This document shows positions 33,395 to 41,026 of a DNA stretch of 51,261 nucleotides, piece by piece. Made by a program: the position numbers and the translations under genes. The stretch's first letter is position 1. Every line of letters begins with the position of its first letter. The notes under the pieces are model-generated. The model was not told the DNA's origin, did no database searches, and saw only the letters and a program-made list of their open reading frames with translations. Source of the DNA: Alphaproteobacteria bacterium (GTDB taxonomy: Bacteria; Pseudomonadota; Alphaproteobacteria; UBA8366; GCA-2717185); the NCBI GenBank assembly GCA_028822585.1, contig JAPKDL010000012.1, positions 1 to 51,261 on the forward strand, read 5' to 3'.

Positions 33395-34459
33395 ATGAGC
33401 GAAGACACGATTCGAATTGGCCTGATCGGCGCGGGTGCCAACACCCGCGACCGGCACATTCCAGGCTTCTTGAAGCAAGCGAATATTGAAATTGCGTCTG
33501 TCGCCAACCGCAGTATCGAATCAGGCCAACAAGTCGCCGACAAATTCAATATCCCCAAAGTCGCTGTGGACTGGATGGAGCTCCTCGACGATGATTCCAT
33601 CGACGCCGTGTGTATCGGCACCTGGCCGTATATGCACGCTGCCCTGACGATCGCCGCGCTGGAATCTGGCAAGCATGTCATGTGTGAAGCGCGCATGGCG
33701 ATGAACGTGGATGAAGCGCGTGAAATGTTGATGGTGTCCCGTCTCCATCCGGAATTGGTCGCGCAAATCGTTCCGGCGCCCCATACGTTGAGCGTTGACC
33801 AGACCATCGTGGAAATGATCGGCGGTGGTTACATTGGCGATGTGATTTCGATGGATGCGCGCGTCACGCCGGGCGCCAACTTTCCCAACCCCGACTCGCC
33901 CGTCCATTGGCGTCATATTCGGGATTTCTCCGGCAATAACATCATGGGCATGGGTATCTGGTACGAAGCGATGATGCGGTGGGTCGGTCCCGCCGCCAGT
34001 GTGAACGCGGTTGGGCAAAGTATTGTATCGCACAGGGTGGACACCGATGGGCGTCGCGTCCCGATGTCCATTCCCGACCACGTGGATATCGTGGGTCGGT
34101 TGGAACAAGGCGGACAGATGCGGTTCTGCTTTTCCAGCGTCGCGGGCCATGCGCCGAACACGGCGGAGGTTTATATCTTTGGCACAGAAGGCACATTGTA
34201 CCTGCAACAGGATAAATCCGGCGCGTTCTCCCTGTCTGCGGGCAAGCGGGGCGATGACGGATTAAGTCCGGTCGAGATCGACTCGGCGAAAAGCGGCGCC
34301 TGGCGGGTGGAAGAAGAATTCATCAACGCCATCCGCGGCAAGGAGGAAATCACCCACACGGATTTCCAGACCGGGGTTAAATACATGGAATGGACGGATT
34401 CCGTCGCGCTTTCGATCCGTCATCGCAAGGCGATCAACCTGCCGCTTACGGAGGGTTGA
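33395..34459 (+). CDS. Gfo/Idh/MocA family oxidoreductase
   Basis: 354 residues. The NAD(P)-binding Rossmann start reads RIGLIGAGANTRDRHIPGFLKQ, and the family EK/EAxx-like motif appears as HVMCEARMAMNVDEAREML; the C-terminal two-thirds is the alpha/beta substrate domain with DVISMDARVTPGANFPNPDSPVHWR. The usual EKP lysine is replaced (CEARMA), so catalysis may differ from standard dehydrogenases. ATG 33395 follows GGAGAG (33383-33388) and lies just after the copy-A leader element; an in-frame start at 33284 would translate the repeat. A strong terminator follows, so this closes the hyuAB operon or forms its own unit. Confidence 0.83.
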   Translation: MSEDTIRIGLIGAGANTRDRHIPGFLKQANIEIASVANRSIESGQQVADKFNIPKVAVDWMELLDDDSIDAVCIGTWPYMHAALTIAALESGKHVMCEARMAMNVDEAREMLMVSRLHPELVAQIVPAPHTLSVDQTIVEMIGGGYIGDVISMDARVTPGANFPNPDSPVHWRHIRDFSGNNIMGMGIWYEAMMRWVGPAASVNAVGQSIVSHRVDTDGRRVPMSIPDHVDIVGRLEQGGQMRFCFSSVAGHAPNTAEVYIFGTEGTLYLQQDKSGAFSLSAGKRGDDGLSPVEIDSAKSGAWRVEEEFINAIRGKEEITHTDFQTGVKYMEWTDSVALSIRHRKAINLPLTEG

Positions 34460-34474
34460 TAATCGTACAATTAA

Positions 34475-34516
34475 CCGGCCTTGTTGAGACACTTCGGCAA
34501 GGCCGGTGTTGTTTTT
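34475..34516 (+). terminator. Rho-independent terminator after the Gfo/Idh gene
   Basis: Perfect nine-base-pair stem CCGGCCTTG (34475-34483) with CAAGGCCGG (34498-34506), a 14-base loop, then TGTTGTTTTT. It lies 15 bases after the stop codon. Confidence 0.85.
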
Positions 34517-34555
34517 GCAATATATTTAGCGGAAGCGTCCCTGGCGACTGCGTTC

Positions 34556-34621
34556 ATGGCAGAGGTATTTGATCTGTCGGGGCAACCCATCGCTATTACC
34601 GGCGCGCTGCATTTTAGCTAA
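34556..34621 (+). pseudogene. Possible remnant of a short-chain dehydrogenase start
   Basis: A 21-codon frame starting at ATG 34556 reads MAEVFDLSGQPIAITGALHF and then stops. FDLSG followed by ITGA is the classic opening of short-chain dehydrogenases (FDLSGKxAxVTGA), cut off just where the glycine-rich loop should continue. Its stop overlaps the end of the reverse LLM gene. It may be the scar of a deleted gene, or chance; too short to be sure. Confidence 0.35.
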
Positions 34622-35694
34622 GTTAAATCCGCTATACGTGGACCCACGTCTTCGGCCAACAGACGCAGACTTTCATGGTCCCAACTGGGGTCATCGGAAT
34701 CCGCAGTGACGCTGAGCAACGATCCGAATCCACCCGTGGTGTCGTACAGTGCGCGGATTTTATCTTCGCATTCTGCAGGGTCGCCGACAATCCAGACATT
34801 TTCCATCATGTAATCGACATCCACGGCTTCGTCCGACATTGAAGGGTCGAGCTTGCAAGATTGTATCTGTTTCGTTCCGACTCGGCTTGGCAACTGGTGC
34901 ACGTTGTAGTTTCGGCCCATTGTTCCGCGCGCGCGCTCCCGGGCAATCTTGGGCGTGGGGCCGACGAAGATGTCACGGGCGATCCGCCAATCGCTCCGGT
35001 TTGCTTTCTTACCCGCCTTTTTAGCGCCCTCTTCCACCGTATCCCAATGACCGGGCAGCAAGGTGGATGAGAGAATGGAGCTGGACATCGCACTCCACCC
35101 GCGCGCGCCGGCAATTCGCAATGAATTGGAATTAGGTGTGCTGGCGGCGAGCGCGATTGGCGGATGGGGCAGTTGAAACGGTTTCATATGCAACCCGCGT
35201 TCGGTCACTGGATCCAACGCGGGCGCGTCAATGTTGAAGAAGTTGCCGTGAAATTTGAAGGGGCCCTCTTCATGGCTCCACAACGCCAGAATAACCTCAA
35301 GCGCTTCGGCGGCGCGGTCCCGCGCCGTACTGGGATCCAGCCCCATCAACACCATATCTGTGGGAATGCCGCCAAGGCCGATGCCCCATTGAAACCGGCC
35401 ATGCGAGAGGTGGTCAAGCGTCGCCAGACGGTGCGCTAGATAGACCGGTTCGTGCATGCCCAGCAATGTCACGCCGGTTCCCATGACAATATTTTCGGTC
35501 AACGCCAGCGCTTTAGCGATGAGAAGGTCGGGCGCCGGGGCGTTTTCCCATTTCTCCGTAAAGTGTTCCCCCAGCCACGCTTCATTAAAACCAAGTTTGT
35601 CGGCAAGAACCAATTGGTCGATATCGCGATCATAGCATTCCGCAATTGGCCGATAGGATGGATGCAAAGGCATCATGAATAAACCAAGGCGCAT
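34618..35694 (-). CDS. Luciferase-like flavin-dependent monooxygenase (LLM class), second copy
   Basis: 358 residues, normal length for the family. It starts MRLGLFMMPLHPSYRP, with LADKLGFNEAWLGEHFTEKWENAPAPDLLIA, IVMGTGVTLLGMHEPVYLAHRLATLDHLSHGRFQWGIGLGG, and a C-terminal VWIVGDPAECEDKIRALY that fits the limonene/alkane-monooxygenase-like branch. Only distantly similar to the LLM at 27976, so not a recent duplicate. It needs FMNH2 from a reductase encoded elsewhere. AAGGA lies about eight bases before the start. Divergent from the thiolase-like gene, 160 bases apart. Substrate unknown. Confidence 0.87.
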   Translation of the reverse strand: MRLGLFMMPLHPSYRPIAECYDRDIDQLVLADKLGFNEAWLGEHFTEKWENAPAPDLLIAKALALTENIVMGTGVTLLGMHEPVYLAHRLATLDHLSHGRFQWGIGLGGIPTDMVLMGLDPSTARDRAAEALEVILALWSHEEGPFKFHGNFFNIDAPALDPVTERGLHMKPFQLPHPPIALAASTPNSNSLRIAGARGWSAMSSSILSSTLLPGHWDTVEEGAKKAGKKANRSDWRIARDIFVGPTPKIARERARGTMGRNYNVHQLPSRVGTKQIQSCKLDPSMSDEAVDVDYMMENVWIVGDPAECEDKIRALYDTTGGFGSLLSVTADSDDPSWDHESLRLLAEDVGPRIADLT

Positions 35695-35854
35695 GGCGTA
35701 AATCCTTTAAAAAATAGCGGGATAAGAAAGCGATTTGATTAAAAGTACAATTGTTACATCGCGCCAGCCAGGGTTGATTTCACGCGGGTATTCTAGGGAC
35801 GTGCGGTCTACACTCGCGGAAAGGATGGCACCGTTTTGAAAAAGGAAGCATACA

Positions 35855-37369
35855 ATGTCGATGAATGACCGTACCCCGATTTATGTCGGAGTGGCCCAAG
35901 TGGAACAACGCGAAGACGACCCAAGCGCCGCGAAGGAACCGCTGGAATTGATGGTCGAAGCGGTGAAGGCTGCGGCGGCGGATTGCGGCAACCCGAATAT
36001 TCTCCAAGCCTCCGATTCGGTTCGCGTCGTGCGCGGTATCTGGGGTTATGGCAATCCTGCACGAGCCGTCGCAGCGCAGATCGGCGCACCGGACGCGCAA
36101 ACGGGAATCACCTCGCTGGGTGGGAATTACGTTCAATCCCTGACCAATCGCAGCTTTCTCGACATTCAAAGCGGCAAGAACGACATTATCATCGTGACCG
36201 GTGGTGAATGTGGCCGCACTCAGGCCCGTGCGCTGAAGGTGGGACTTAAACTCGACTGGAACCCGCTCACCAGAGAGCCCGGCGCGAACCCCCCAACCGA
36301 CGATGGCGGCGACACTCCGGATATATTTCATGGTAGCAACAAGGTCACCCGCCACGAAGCGGAAATGAAGCGGGGCATCGCGCGTCCCATTCAATTCTAT
36401 CCAATGTTTGAAACCGCCTTGCGCCATGCGAATGGCGAAAGCGTTAACGGGCATCTGGAACGAGTGTCCGAGCTTTGGGCTGGCTTCAACAAGGTCGCCG
36501 TGGACAACCCCCATGCATGGATTCGGAAATCAATGAGCGCCGCTGACATTCGTACGCCGTCGCCAGCGAACCGCGCGGTCTCCTATCCGTATACTAAGCT
36601 GATGAATTCTAACAACTCTGTCGATCAAGGCGCAGCGCTTATCCTGACCTCGGTCGGGAAGGCGCGCAGTCTGGGCATTAGCGAAGATCGCTGGGTCTAT
36701 CCCCATGCCGGGACGGAAGCCTGGGATCATCTCTATGTCTCAGAACGGGACAATTTGCACAGCTCCCCCGCCATTCGGTTCGCAGCGGCAAAATTGTTCG
36801 ATCTGACCAGCTTCGGCGTTTCAGATATGGATTATATCGATCTGTACAGTTGCTTCCCCGCCGCCGTGCAGGTGTCCGCCAATGAAATCGGTATTCCCCA
36901 GGATCGCCCGCTGACCGTTACTGGCGGTCTGACCTTTGCCGGGGGTCCGTTGAACAATTACGTGATGCATTCCGTCGCGCGTACGGTTGATCTCCTGCGC
37001 GCCAATCCCGGTAGCCGCGGTCTGGTCACCGCCAACGGAGGGCTGCTGACCAAGCACGCACTGTGCATTTATTCAACAACGCCGCCAGAACGTCCGTTTG
37101 CTTGGGCTGACTTACAAGCCGACGTCGATGCGACGCTGCGCCGCAAAGTGACGGTCGACCACGATGGCGGCGCGACGGTGGAATCCTATGTGGTGATGTA
37201 TGGCCCCGATGGCGCGCCAAATGTAGCGCACGCCGCCTGCCTTTTGGATGATGGGAGCCGAACCTGGGCGAACGTCGACGACCTGGACACCGTCGGCGCC
37301 ATGATGACCGAAGAGTTTTGCGGTCGCAGCGGTGCCATTGACGGTGCCGGAAACTTACGGATGACTTAA
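35855..37369 (+). CDS. Thiolase-fold protein lacking the usual nucleophilic cysteine
   Basis: 504 residues resembling the acetyl-CoA acetyltransferase/SCP-x-like branch. Family features: TPIYVGVAQVEQRE near the start, ITSLGGNYVQSLTNRSFLDIQSG (about 88-110), IIIVTGGECGR, FYPMFETALRHANGES, YPYTKLMNSNNSVDQGAALIL, DLYSCFPAAVQ and TANGGLLTKHALCIYST, where the HxxxxYS segment sits. The position normally holding the acyl-accepting cysteine reads GGNYVQSL, so classic thiolysis is unlikely; this subgroup, with GGNxPQ there, is widespread and uncharacterised. AGGAAG precedes the ATG by seven bases. It ends three bases from the reverse 2-hydroxyacid dehydrogenase. Confidence 0.82.
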   Translation: MSMNDRTPIYVGVAQVEQREDDPSAAKEPLELMVEAVKAAAADCGNPNILQASDSVRVVRGIWGYGNPARAVAAQIGAPDAQTGITSLGGNYVQSLTNRSFLDIQSGKNDIIIVTGGECGRTQARALKVGLKLDWNPLTREPGANPPTDDGGDTPDIFHGSNKVTRHEAEMKRGIARPIQFYPMFETALRHANGESVNGHLERVSELWAGFNKVAVDNPHAWIRKSMSAADIRTPSPANRAVSYPYTKLMNSNNSVDQGAALILTSVGKARSLGISEDRWVYPHAGTEAWDHLYVSERDNLHSSPAIRFAAAKLFDLTSFGVSDMDYIDLYSCFPAAVQVSANEIGIPQDRPLTVTGGLTFAGGPLNNYVMHSVARTVDLLRANPGSRGLVTANGGLLTKHALCIYSTTPPERPFAWADLQADVDATLRRKVTVDHDGGATVESYVVMYGPDGAPNVAHAACLLDDGSRTWANVDDLDTVGAMMTEEFCGRSGAIDGAGNLRMT

Positions 37370-37372
37370 GGG

Positions 37373-38362
37373 TTAGACGATATCTTGCGGCGGCACTTCG
37401 TCTGGAAAGGGTTCGCCCTTCAAAAACCGGGTGATGTTGTCGAGGAAAAGCTTATCGGAGCGGCCACGTGCGCCGTTCCCGGCGTAGGACGTGTGCGGCG
37501 TAATACGCACCTTGGGGTGGGACCAGAGCGGATCATTTCCCGGTAGCGGTTCGGTATGAAAAACATCGAGCACCGCCATCGCAAACTGGTCATCGTCGAG
37601 GGCGGAAATCATGGCGTTATCGTCGATCAACTTGCCGCGCGCGATATTGACCAGAATGGCACCTTTCTTCATCGCCGCGAAAAACCGCGTATCGGCGAAT
37701 CCGCGCGTTTCGTCGTTGAGCGGGCACGCCAGCACAACAATGTCGGCATCGGGTAAAAACGTCTCTAAATCCGCCATGGTCCCGGCCTTGTCGACGACAT
37801 CCGATGTCGCGGGCGACCGCCGGATCACCGATGTGCTGGCACCGAAAGATTTAACCCGTTTGGCGAGTTCCTGACCAATCGGCCCATATCCGAAGATTAA
37901 CCAATTCGTCCGCGACAGTTCACGGAATGGCGTGCTTTTCCATGTCTTGTCGGCCTGCTGGCTACGTTGCAGATCGATGGGGTGATACAGGCTCAACACA
38001 TGCGCCATGGTGTATTCGGCGATTGCCACCGCCTGTGCGCTGCTGTTGCAAATCCGCGCGCCTTTATCGGATATTTTTTTATAGGCTGGATTGTCGAGGC
38101 CTGCGTTGAAGGTTTGCAACACGCCAACCGATTTACAATCCAGCACGAGATTAAAGGCCTTGCCCCGAAACCCGCCATCGTTGACATGACTACTCAGCCA
38201 AAAATAATCGACATCCATGTCGCCTGGGGCAACCGCAGCGCCATTAATCTGAAATTGGCCATCATCGCCAAACGTGTGGACAACGATATCGAGGTTAAGT
38301 GCGTTCAGTGGCACCTCAATATGTTCGAACGACTTATCGTACATGGCGATGGTGACAGGCAT
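37373..38362 (-). CDS. D-2-hydroxyacid dehydrogenase family protein
   Basis: 329 residues with the NAD-binding domain in the middle: FGYGPIGQELAKRVKSFGA (about 175-193). The catalytic triad is visible as arginine in NIARGKLIDD, glutamate in FHTEPLPGNDPLW and histidine in ITPHTSYAG. Members reduce 2-keto acids to D-2-hydroxy acids or the reverse. AAGGA lies before the start. It follows atpF on the reverse strand after 58 bases that contain a hairpin without T run, so it might be read from the ATP synthase promoter, but its content fits the accessory catabolic region on its other side. Confidence 0.87.
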   Translation of the reverse strand: MPVTIAMYDKSFEHIEVPLNALNLDIVVHTFGDDGQFQINGAAVAPGDMDVDYFWLSSHVNDGGFRGKAFNLVLDCKSVGVLQTFNAGLDNPAYKKISDKGARICNSSAQAVAIAEYTMAHVLSLYHPIDLQRSQQADKTWKSTPFRELSRTNWLIFGYGPIGQELAKRVKSFGASTSVIRRSPATSDVVDKAGTMADLETFLPDADIVVLACPLNDETRGFADTRFFAAMKKGAILVNIARGKLIDDNAMISALDDDQFAMAVLDVFHTEPLPGNDPLWSHPKVRITPHTSYAGNGARGRSDKLFLDNITRFLKGEPFPDEVPPQDIV

Positions 38363-38374
38363 ACGGGAATTCCT

Positions 38375-38395
38375 TCTAACGAGTGAGGCGTTAGA
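38375..38395 (-). repeat. Hairpin between atpF and the 2-hydroxyacid dehydrogenase gene
   Basis: TCTAACG (38375-38381) pairs with CGTTAGA (38389-38395) over a seven-base loop. On the reverse strand it falls between the atpF stop and the next gene's Shine-Dalgarno. No T run follows, so termination is doubtful; it may protect the 3' end of the atp message. Confidence 0.4.
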
Positions 38396-38420
38396 GCAAA
38401 CTGGGACTGCAGTGGTTTGT

Positions 38421-38909
38421 TTAGTGCAGTCGGCCCGGCAGATCGCGAATCGACTGCTCGATCAAGGCGTCGCCCGCATCGCCGGAGAGTTTGTTGGTAA
38501 GTAGCCGGGTTGTTGCGGCAATGGCGACATCAACGGCCTGATCGCGAATTTCGCGCAGCGCAGTCGCTTCGGCCTGAGCAATCTTTTCCTGGGCCTGTTG
38601 TTCTTGACGCTTCAACGCCGCTTCCAGTGCTTTGGCGGCTTCAGCGGCATGTGCTTCAACGTCACTTTGAGCGCGGTCCGCCATGGCTTCAACTTCCTGG
38701 ACAGCGTCACGCTGTCGACGTTGATAGGCGGCCAGTGTCGCCTGCGCTTCTTCGCGCAGTCGTTGCGCTTCATCTACTTCGTTGCGGATTTGCGCAATTT
38801 TGTTATCAAGGCTGGAACCCAGCGCCTTTTTGATCGGCTTGAACAGCAACCCAACAAAAATAACAAACGCAACAAAAACCGCGAATGTGGGATCTTGCAG
38901 GAAATCCAT
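38421..38909 (-). CDS. atpF: F0F1 ATP synthase subunit b
   Basis: 162 residues: one N-terminal membrane helix (TFAVFVAFVIFVGLLF) followed by a long charged coiled coil (about 35-140) that forms half of the peripheral stalk. LFKPIKKALGSSLDNKIAQIRNEVDEAQRLREEAQ is the usual join between membrane and stalk. It starts within the stop of the b' gene (TAATG), so the two are translationally coupled. Last gene of the F0 operon; F1 genes are not in the window, as usual for this group. Confidence 0.93.
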   Translation of the reverse strand: MDFLQDPTFAVFVAFVIFVGLLFKPIKKALGSSLDNKIAQIRNEVDEAQRLREEAQATLAAYQRRQRDAVQEVEAMADRAQSDVEAHAAEAAKALEAALKRQEQQAQEKIAQAEATALREIRDQAVDVAIAATTRLLTNKLSGDAGDALIEQSIRDLPGRLH

Positions 38910-39409
38910 TATTGGGTCCCTCCCGCGCTGGCGAGGGCAGAGTCGACAGCCGCTTTCGCTTCGTCTACGCTGATATCGCCGCCCAGTAATCGTGCGCCGG
39001 CCGCTTGGGTCAAATCATTAGAGATGCCGCCGATGCTGGCCAACGCGCGGTCTTTTTCTTCACTGATGCGCCGTTCGGCTTCGGCCGTTTGGTTTTCCAG
39101 TTTTTCCGCCAACTCTTCGCGCTGCGCTGTTGCCGCGTCGGCGGTTTTTTGCGCCGCCTCCCGGATCGTAGCTTGCGCCTTAGCCGCGGCGTTCGCCATA
39201 GTCTTTTCGTAATCCGCCAATGATGATTCCGCTTCGGCCCTGAGAGTCGATGCCTTTTCAAGGTCGGCGTCGATGCGGGCCCGCCGCGCTTCGCGCACGC
39301 TTGTCACGCGCGGAAGAGCGGATTTCCACATAATCAGATAAAGCGGAATGAACGTCAGCGCCAACCAAAACAACTGGGTTGGGAAGACAGACGGATCAAG
39401 TTGCGGCAT
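38909..39409 (-). CDS. atpF': F0F1 ATP synthase subunit b'
   Basis: 166 residues. MPQLDPSVFPTQLFWLALTFIPLYLIMWKSALPRV gives the short N-terminal lead and single membrane helix typical of b'; the rest is alpha-helical coiled coil rich in E, A and R, ending near 150. Organisms with both b and b' form a heterodimeric outer stalk; this is known in phototrophs and many alphaproteobacteria. GGAGA lies five bases before the start. It is coupled to atpF downstream and lies 28 bases after atpE. Confidence 0.92.
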   Translation of the reverse strand: MPQLDPSVFPTQLFWLALTFIPLYLIMWKSALPRVTSVREARRARIDADLEKASTLRAEAESSLADYEKTMANAAAKAQATIREAAQKTADAATAQREELAEKLENQTAEAERRISEEKDRALASIGGISNDLTQAAGARLLGGDISVDEAKAAVDSALASAGGTQ

Positions 39410-39437
39410 TACAGTCTCCGGACCCGGGGTTTCGCAA

Positions 39438-39662
39438 TTATCCGAACAGGATCAAAAGCGCGATAACAAGCGCGAACAACGCGATGGCTTCAACAAGCGC
39501 GAAGCCTAGCATCGTCATGGTGAAAACATCGTCCTTTGCGGCGGGGTTACGGCCCACGGCGATAATAAACGACGAGAACACGCTGCCGATGCCAATACCT
39601 GACCCGATCATGCCGATAACGGCAAGGCCGGCACCGATAAGTTTTGCGGCTTCTACTTCCAT
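39438..39662 (-). CDS. atpE: F0F1 ATP synthase subunit c
   Basis: 74-residue proteolipid of the c-ring, two membrane helices joined by the polar loop GRNPAAKDD. The first helix has the glycine repeat IGSGIGIGSV; the second holds the proton carrier E58 in FALVEAIALFALV. There is no sign of the polar residue set of sodium-type rings, so proton coupling is expected. AAGGA lies before the start. Length and sequence are typical of alphaproteobacteria. Confidence 0.96.
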   Translation of the reverse strand: MEVEAAKLIGAGLAVIGMIGSGIGIGSVFSSFIIAVGRNPAAKDDVFTMTMLGFALVEAIALFALVIALLILFG

Positions 39663-39728
39663 AGTTTGATTCCTTCTTAGCTATGTAATTTCAGTGTGGG
39701 ATTAAATCGTGAATGAGAGGGCCAACGC

Positions 39729-40457
39729 TTAGTGCAGATGCAACGCGTCGTTGATGTACAGGCAGGTCAAAATCGTGAACACATAAGCCTGCAGGCAGGC
39801 GATCAGTATTTCCAAGCCTGTCAGCGCGACGACAAAGGCCAGCGGCAATATGCCAAAGACGCCAAGCGCCCAGACAAACCCGGCGATCACCTTCAATAAC
39901 GTGTGTCCCGCCAACATGTTGGCGAACAAACGTACAGACAGACTGATGGGGCGCGACAGATACGAAATGACTTCAATGGGGATCAGCAGTGGGTACATCG
40001 GAAGCGGTGTGCCCGGCGGGACGAAAAAGCTGAAAAAGTGGAATCCGTGCTTGACGAAGCCCAAGATGGTCACGCCGACAAAAATGATGAACGCCAAAGC
40101 GAATGTCACCACGATGTGGCTGGTGAAGGTAAAGCTGTACGGCACCATACCCAGCAAATTGCCAAACAGAACGAACATGAAAACTGTGAACACAAAGGGG
40201 AAGTATTTTCGGCCTTCCTGGCCGACCGTGTCCCGAAGCATGTTGGCAATGAATTCATACGCCATTTCCGCAGCGCATTGCCAACGGCCCGGCACAATCG
40301 CGCTACGGCGCATGCCCAAAACCATGAAGCCGGAAATTAACACCATCGCAAGGACCATAAAGAGCGCTGAATTCGTGAAAGACACGTCTACGCCCGCGTC
40401 GCCCAATTGAATGGGAATGATCGGATGGATCTCAAACTGATGTAAAGGGCTCGCCAC
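39729..40457 (-). CDS. atpB: F0F1 ATP synthase subunit a
   Basis: 242 residues, five to six membrane helices. The essential arginine lies in SLSVRLFANMLAGHTLLK, and the C-terminal LEILIACLQAYVFTILTCLYINDALHLH is conserved. Forms the proton half-channels against the c-ring. The start codon is GTG (40457 reading down), preceded by GGGGA about seven bases away; no better ATG is available. Sits 66 bases before atpE and 23 after atpI. Confidence 0.96.
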   Translation of the reverse strand: MASPLHQFEIHPIIPIQLGDAGVDVSFTNSALFMVLAMVLISGFMVLGMRRSAIVPGRWQCAAEMAYEFIANMLRDTVGQEGRKYFPFVFTVFMFVLFGNLLGMVPYSFTFTSHIVVTFALAFIIFVGVTILGFVKHGFHFFSFFVPPGTPLPMYPLLIPIEVISYLSRPISLSVRLFANMLAGHTLLKVIAGFVWALGVFGILPLAFVVALTGLEILIACLQAYVFTILTCLYINDALHLH

Positions 40458-40480
40458 TATATTTCCCCGGTCGTCCTTCG

Positions 40481-40846
40481 TTACGGTTCCTTATCAGGTT
40501 CCGCGGCCTTGCCGCCAGGCTTGGAGTAGCCCGCCGTCATTTCAAATCCTCGTACAGTGCGAAAAACGTTCAAAAGACCCGCCGCCGCACCCAACACAAA
40601 AAACAACACCAGGAACCAGGGTTTCGTCTCTAGCCAGCTATCCAAAATCAGCCCAATTCCTACGCCAACGATAAGCGCCGCAACAATGTCGGCACCAATT
40701 TTGAACGCGAAGCCTATTCCGCCTTGACCACTGGCCTTTCCACCCTTGTCCGAACCCTCCCCGAACTTATCGTCCCGGCGTCTTTGAGCAGCACTAAGCC
40801 GCTCGTCAAAATTTTGCAGCGTTGATGGTTTCTGATCTTTCACCAT
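40481..40846 (-). CDS. atpI: ATP synthase accessory protein AtpI
   Basis: 121 residues with a charged N-terminus and two membrane helices (ADIVAALIVGVGIGLILDSWL and PWFLVLFFVLGAAAGLLNVFRTV), the AtpI/AtpQ layout. It helps c-ring assembly and may carry magnesium. I chose ATG 40846, eight bases after AGGA, over an in-frame start at 40912 that would lie on top of the promoter. First gene of the F0 operon. Confidence 0.88.
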   Translation of the reverse strand: MVKDQKPSTLQNFDERLSAAQRRRDDKFGEGSDKGGKASGQGGIGFAFKIGADIVAALIVGVGIGLILDSWLETKPWFLVLFFVLGAAAGLLNVFRTVRGFEMTAGYSKPGGKAAEPDKEP

Positions 40847-40908
40847 GGGACCAATCCTGGGACAAATCCTTCCGATGCAAGCTGTCCACGTCGGCTGAAA
40901 ACGCGCGC

Positions 40909-40937
40909 ACAATACTGTTGGGGTCTTTTGAAGTCAA
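40909..40937 (-). promoter_or_regulatory. Sigma-70-type promoter of the F0 ATP synthase operon
   Basis: Read on the reverse strand: TTGACT (40937-40932), exactly 17 bases, TATTGT (40914-40909). The start would be near 40902, giving a leader of about 56 bases to the atpI ATG. It lies in the 180-base gap after smc, where no clear terminator for smc is visible. Confidence 0.65.
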
Positions 40938-41026
40938 GGCGCAATGCCTCGTCTTCGATTGGTTGAAATAACTCGTATAAATCAAGTAATTCCGCCGTTT
41001 TCCCCGAGCTTGCCCAAGGGCCAGGG

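Noticed and set aside
38375-38395. Hairpin after atpF as an intrinsic terminator
   Set aside because: No T run follows on the reverse strand; listed only as a hairpin.
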